Below are positions 63,564-64,000 of a stretch of DNA of 64,000 bases, in pieces. The notes beneath the pieces were generated by a model. It was not told where the DNA came from. It did not search any database and saw nothing but the letters and a program-made list of their open reading frames with translations. The position numbers and the translations under genes were made by a program. How positions within the stretch are numbered: the first letter of the stretch is position 1; the number at the start of each line of letters is the position of its first letter. Source of the stretch: Bacteroidales bacterium (GTDB taxonomy: Bacteria > Bacteroidota > Bacteroidia > Bacteroidales > UBA12077); NCBI GenBank assembly GCA_013138975.1, contig WTBR01000031.1, positions 1-64,000 of the forward strand, given 5' to 3'.

Positions 63564-64000
63564 ATGAATAGATTCACCTTACCAAGAGATTTATACTTCG
63601 GAAAAGGTTCCATGGAGGTATTGAAAAGTTTAAAAGGAAAAAAAGCTACTGTTGTTGTTGGCGGAGGTTCAATGAAAAGATTTGGATTTTTAGATACTGT
63701 TGAAGAATACTTAAAAGAAGCAGGTATGGAAATTCAGATAATTGACGGCGTAGAGCCGGATCCTTCTGTTGAAACAGTTATGAAAGGTGCCAAATTAATG
63801 TTGGAATTTTGCCCTGATTGGATTGTTTCTATAGGTGGAGGTTCTCCAATCGATGCTGCAAAAGCAATGTGGGTATTTTATGAACATCCAGACGCAAAAT
63901 TTGAAGATATTGCTAAACCATTTAATATTCCTGAATTACGAAATAAAGCACGATTTGTGGCTATTCCTTCAACAAGTGGAACAGCAACAGAAGTAACTGC
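63564..64000 (+). CDS. iron-containing alcohol dehydrogenase, cut by the window end
   Basis: The first 145 residues are present. They start MNRFTLPRDLYFGKGSME and include VVVGGGSMKRFG (nucleotide-binding strand) and IVSIGGGSPIDAAKAMWVFY, the GGGS(P/V)xD signature of the group III (Fe) alcohol dehydrogenases, then AIPSTSGTATEVTA. It probably oxidises or reduces short alcohols or aldehydes with NAD(P)H. It is preceded by palindromic sites and a sigma-54-like promoter. Confidence 0.9.
   Translation, partial: MNRFTLPRDLYFGKGSMEVLKSLKGKKATVVVGGGSMKRFGFLDTVEEYLKEAGMEIQIIDGVEPDPSVETVMKGAKLMLEFCPDWIVSIGGGSPIDAAKAMWVFYEHPDAKFEDIAKPFNIPELRNKARFVAIPSTSGTATEVT

Overview
The window comes from an AT-rich member of the Bacteroidota, most likely a marine or anaerobic Bacteroidales/Marinilabiliales-type organism; the genus cannot be fixed from sequence reading alone. 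The grounds are a type IX secretion C-terminal domain on a gingipain-like protease, double-glycine precursor leaders of the Bacteroidales type, TAnnTTTG -7 promoter elements, a TonB receptor with a carboxypeptidase-like N-terminal domain, and lipoproteins with Bacteroidota-style lipoboxes. No rRNA, tRNA, CRISPR array or phage was recognised.

Region 1 (0.4-15.7 kb) is the most unusual part and looks like a peptide natural-product (RiPP) island. A TPR-CHAT protein with a lost catalytic His diverges from two intact and one or two decayed double-glycine leader peptides (3.2-3.7 kb). After about 0.8 kb of gene-free DNA come a radical SAM/SPASM maturase, a PqqD-like recognition protein and a 58-residue peptide ending in CFGCTNCNCN, closed by a near-perfect terminator. 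Behind it runs a compact same-strand series: an LVIVD-repeat propeller, two paralogous membrane proteins (the second frameshifted at an A8 run, and the pair created by a visible tandem duplication), a radical SAM/SPASM protein with a GNAT-like C-terminal domain, an amidohydrolase, a methyltransferase, a squalene-cyclase-type repeat protein and a B12-type radical SAM enzyme. Several of these genes overlap by 4-14 bases.

Region 2 (16-31 kb) is a looser accessory stretch: a CoiA-like nuclease-type protein, a C25 (gingipain-like) T9SS-secreted protease, an alpha/beta hydrolase, a STAS-like protein, a BtrH-like protein bounded by a short inverted repeat, an unknown exported protein, and three tandem M43 metalloprotease lipoproteins. 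Each M43 gene has ATATTCGT repeats upstream with mostly 21-22 bp spacing.

Region 3 (31-50.9 kb) holds pxpA and then a copper-type metal island: a Cus/Czc RND efflux operon whose adaptor carries two extra HMA domains, stand-alone HMA proteins, a His/Met-rich lipoprotein, two HYC/CC-type small proteins and a TonB receptor. These are followed by a PAS histidine kinase, an outer-membrane protein plus OmpR/HK two-component operon, and two Gln/Thr-rich exported repeat proteins. The last two share an upstream region with a -7 element, 11-bp direct repeats and a strong Shine-Dalgarno sequence.

Region 4 (50.9-64 kb) has a GPP34 protein, a DNA alkylation repair pair (AraC-Ogt and AlkA-like), an HAD pseudogene broken by a MITE-like element, an ABM monooxygenase, an MFS transporter, and two fused-subunit aconitase/isopropylmalate dehydratase-family enzymes separated by a four-helix-bundle (23S IVS-type) gene bordered by AGACAGA/TCTGACT repeats. 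A sigma-54 activator follows. After 1.2 kb of extragenic repeats, the window ends inside an iron alcohol dehydrogenase gene preceded by palindromic enhancer-like sites and a -24/-12-like promoter.
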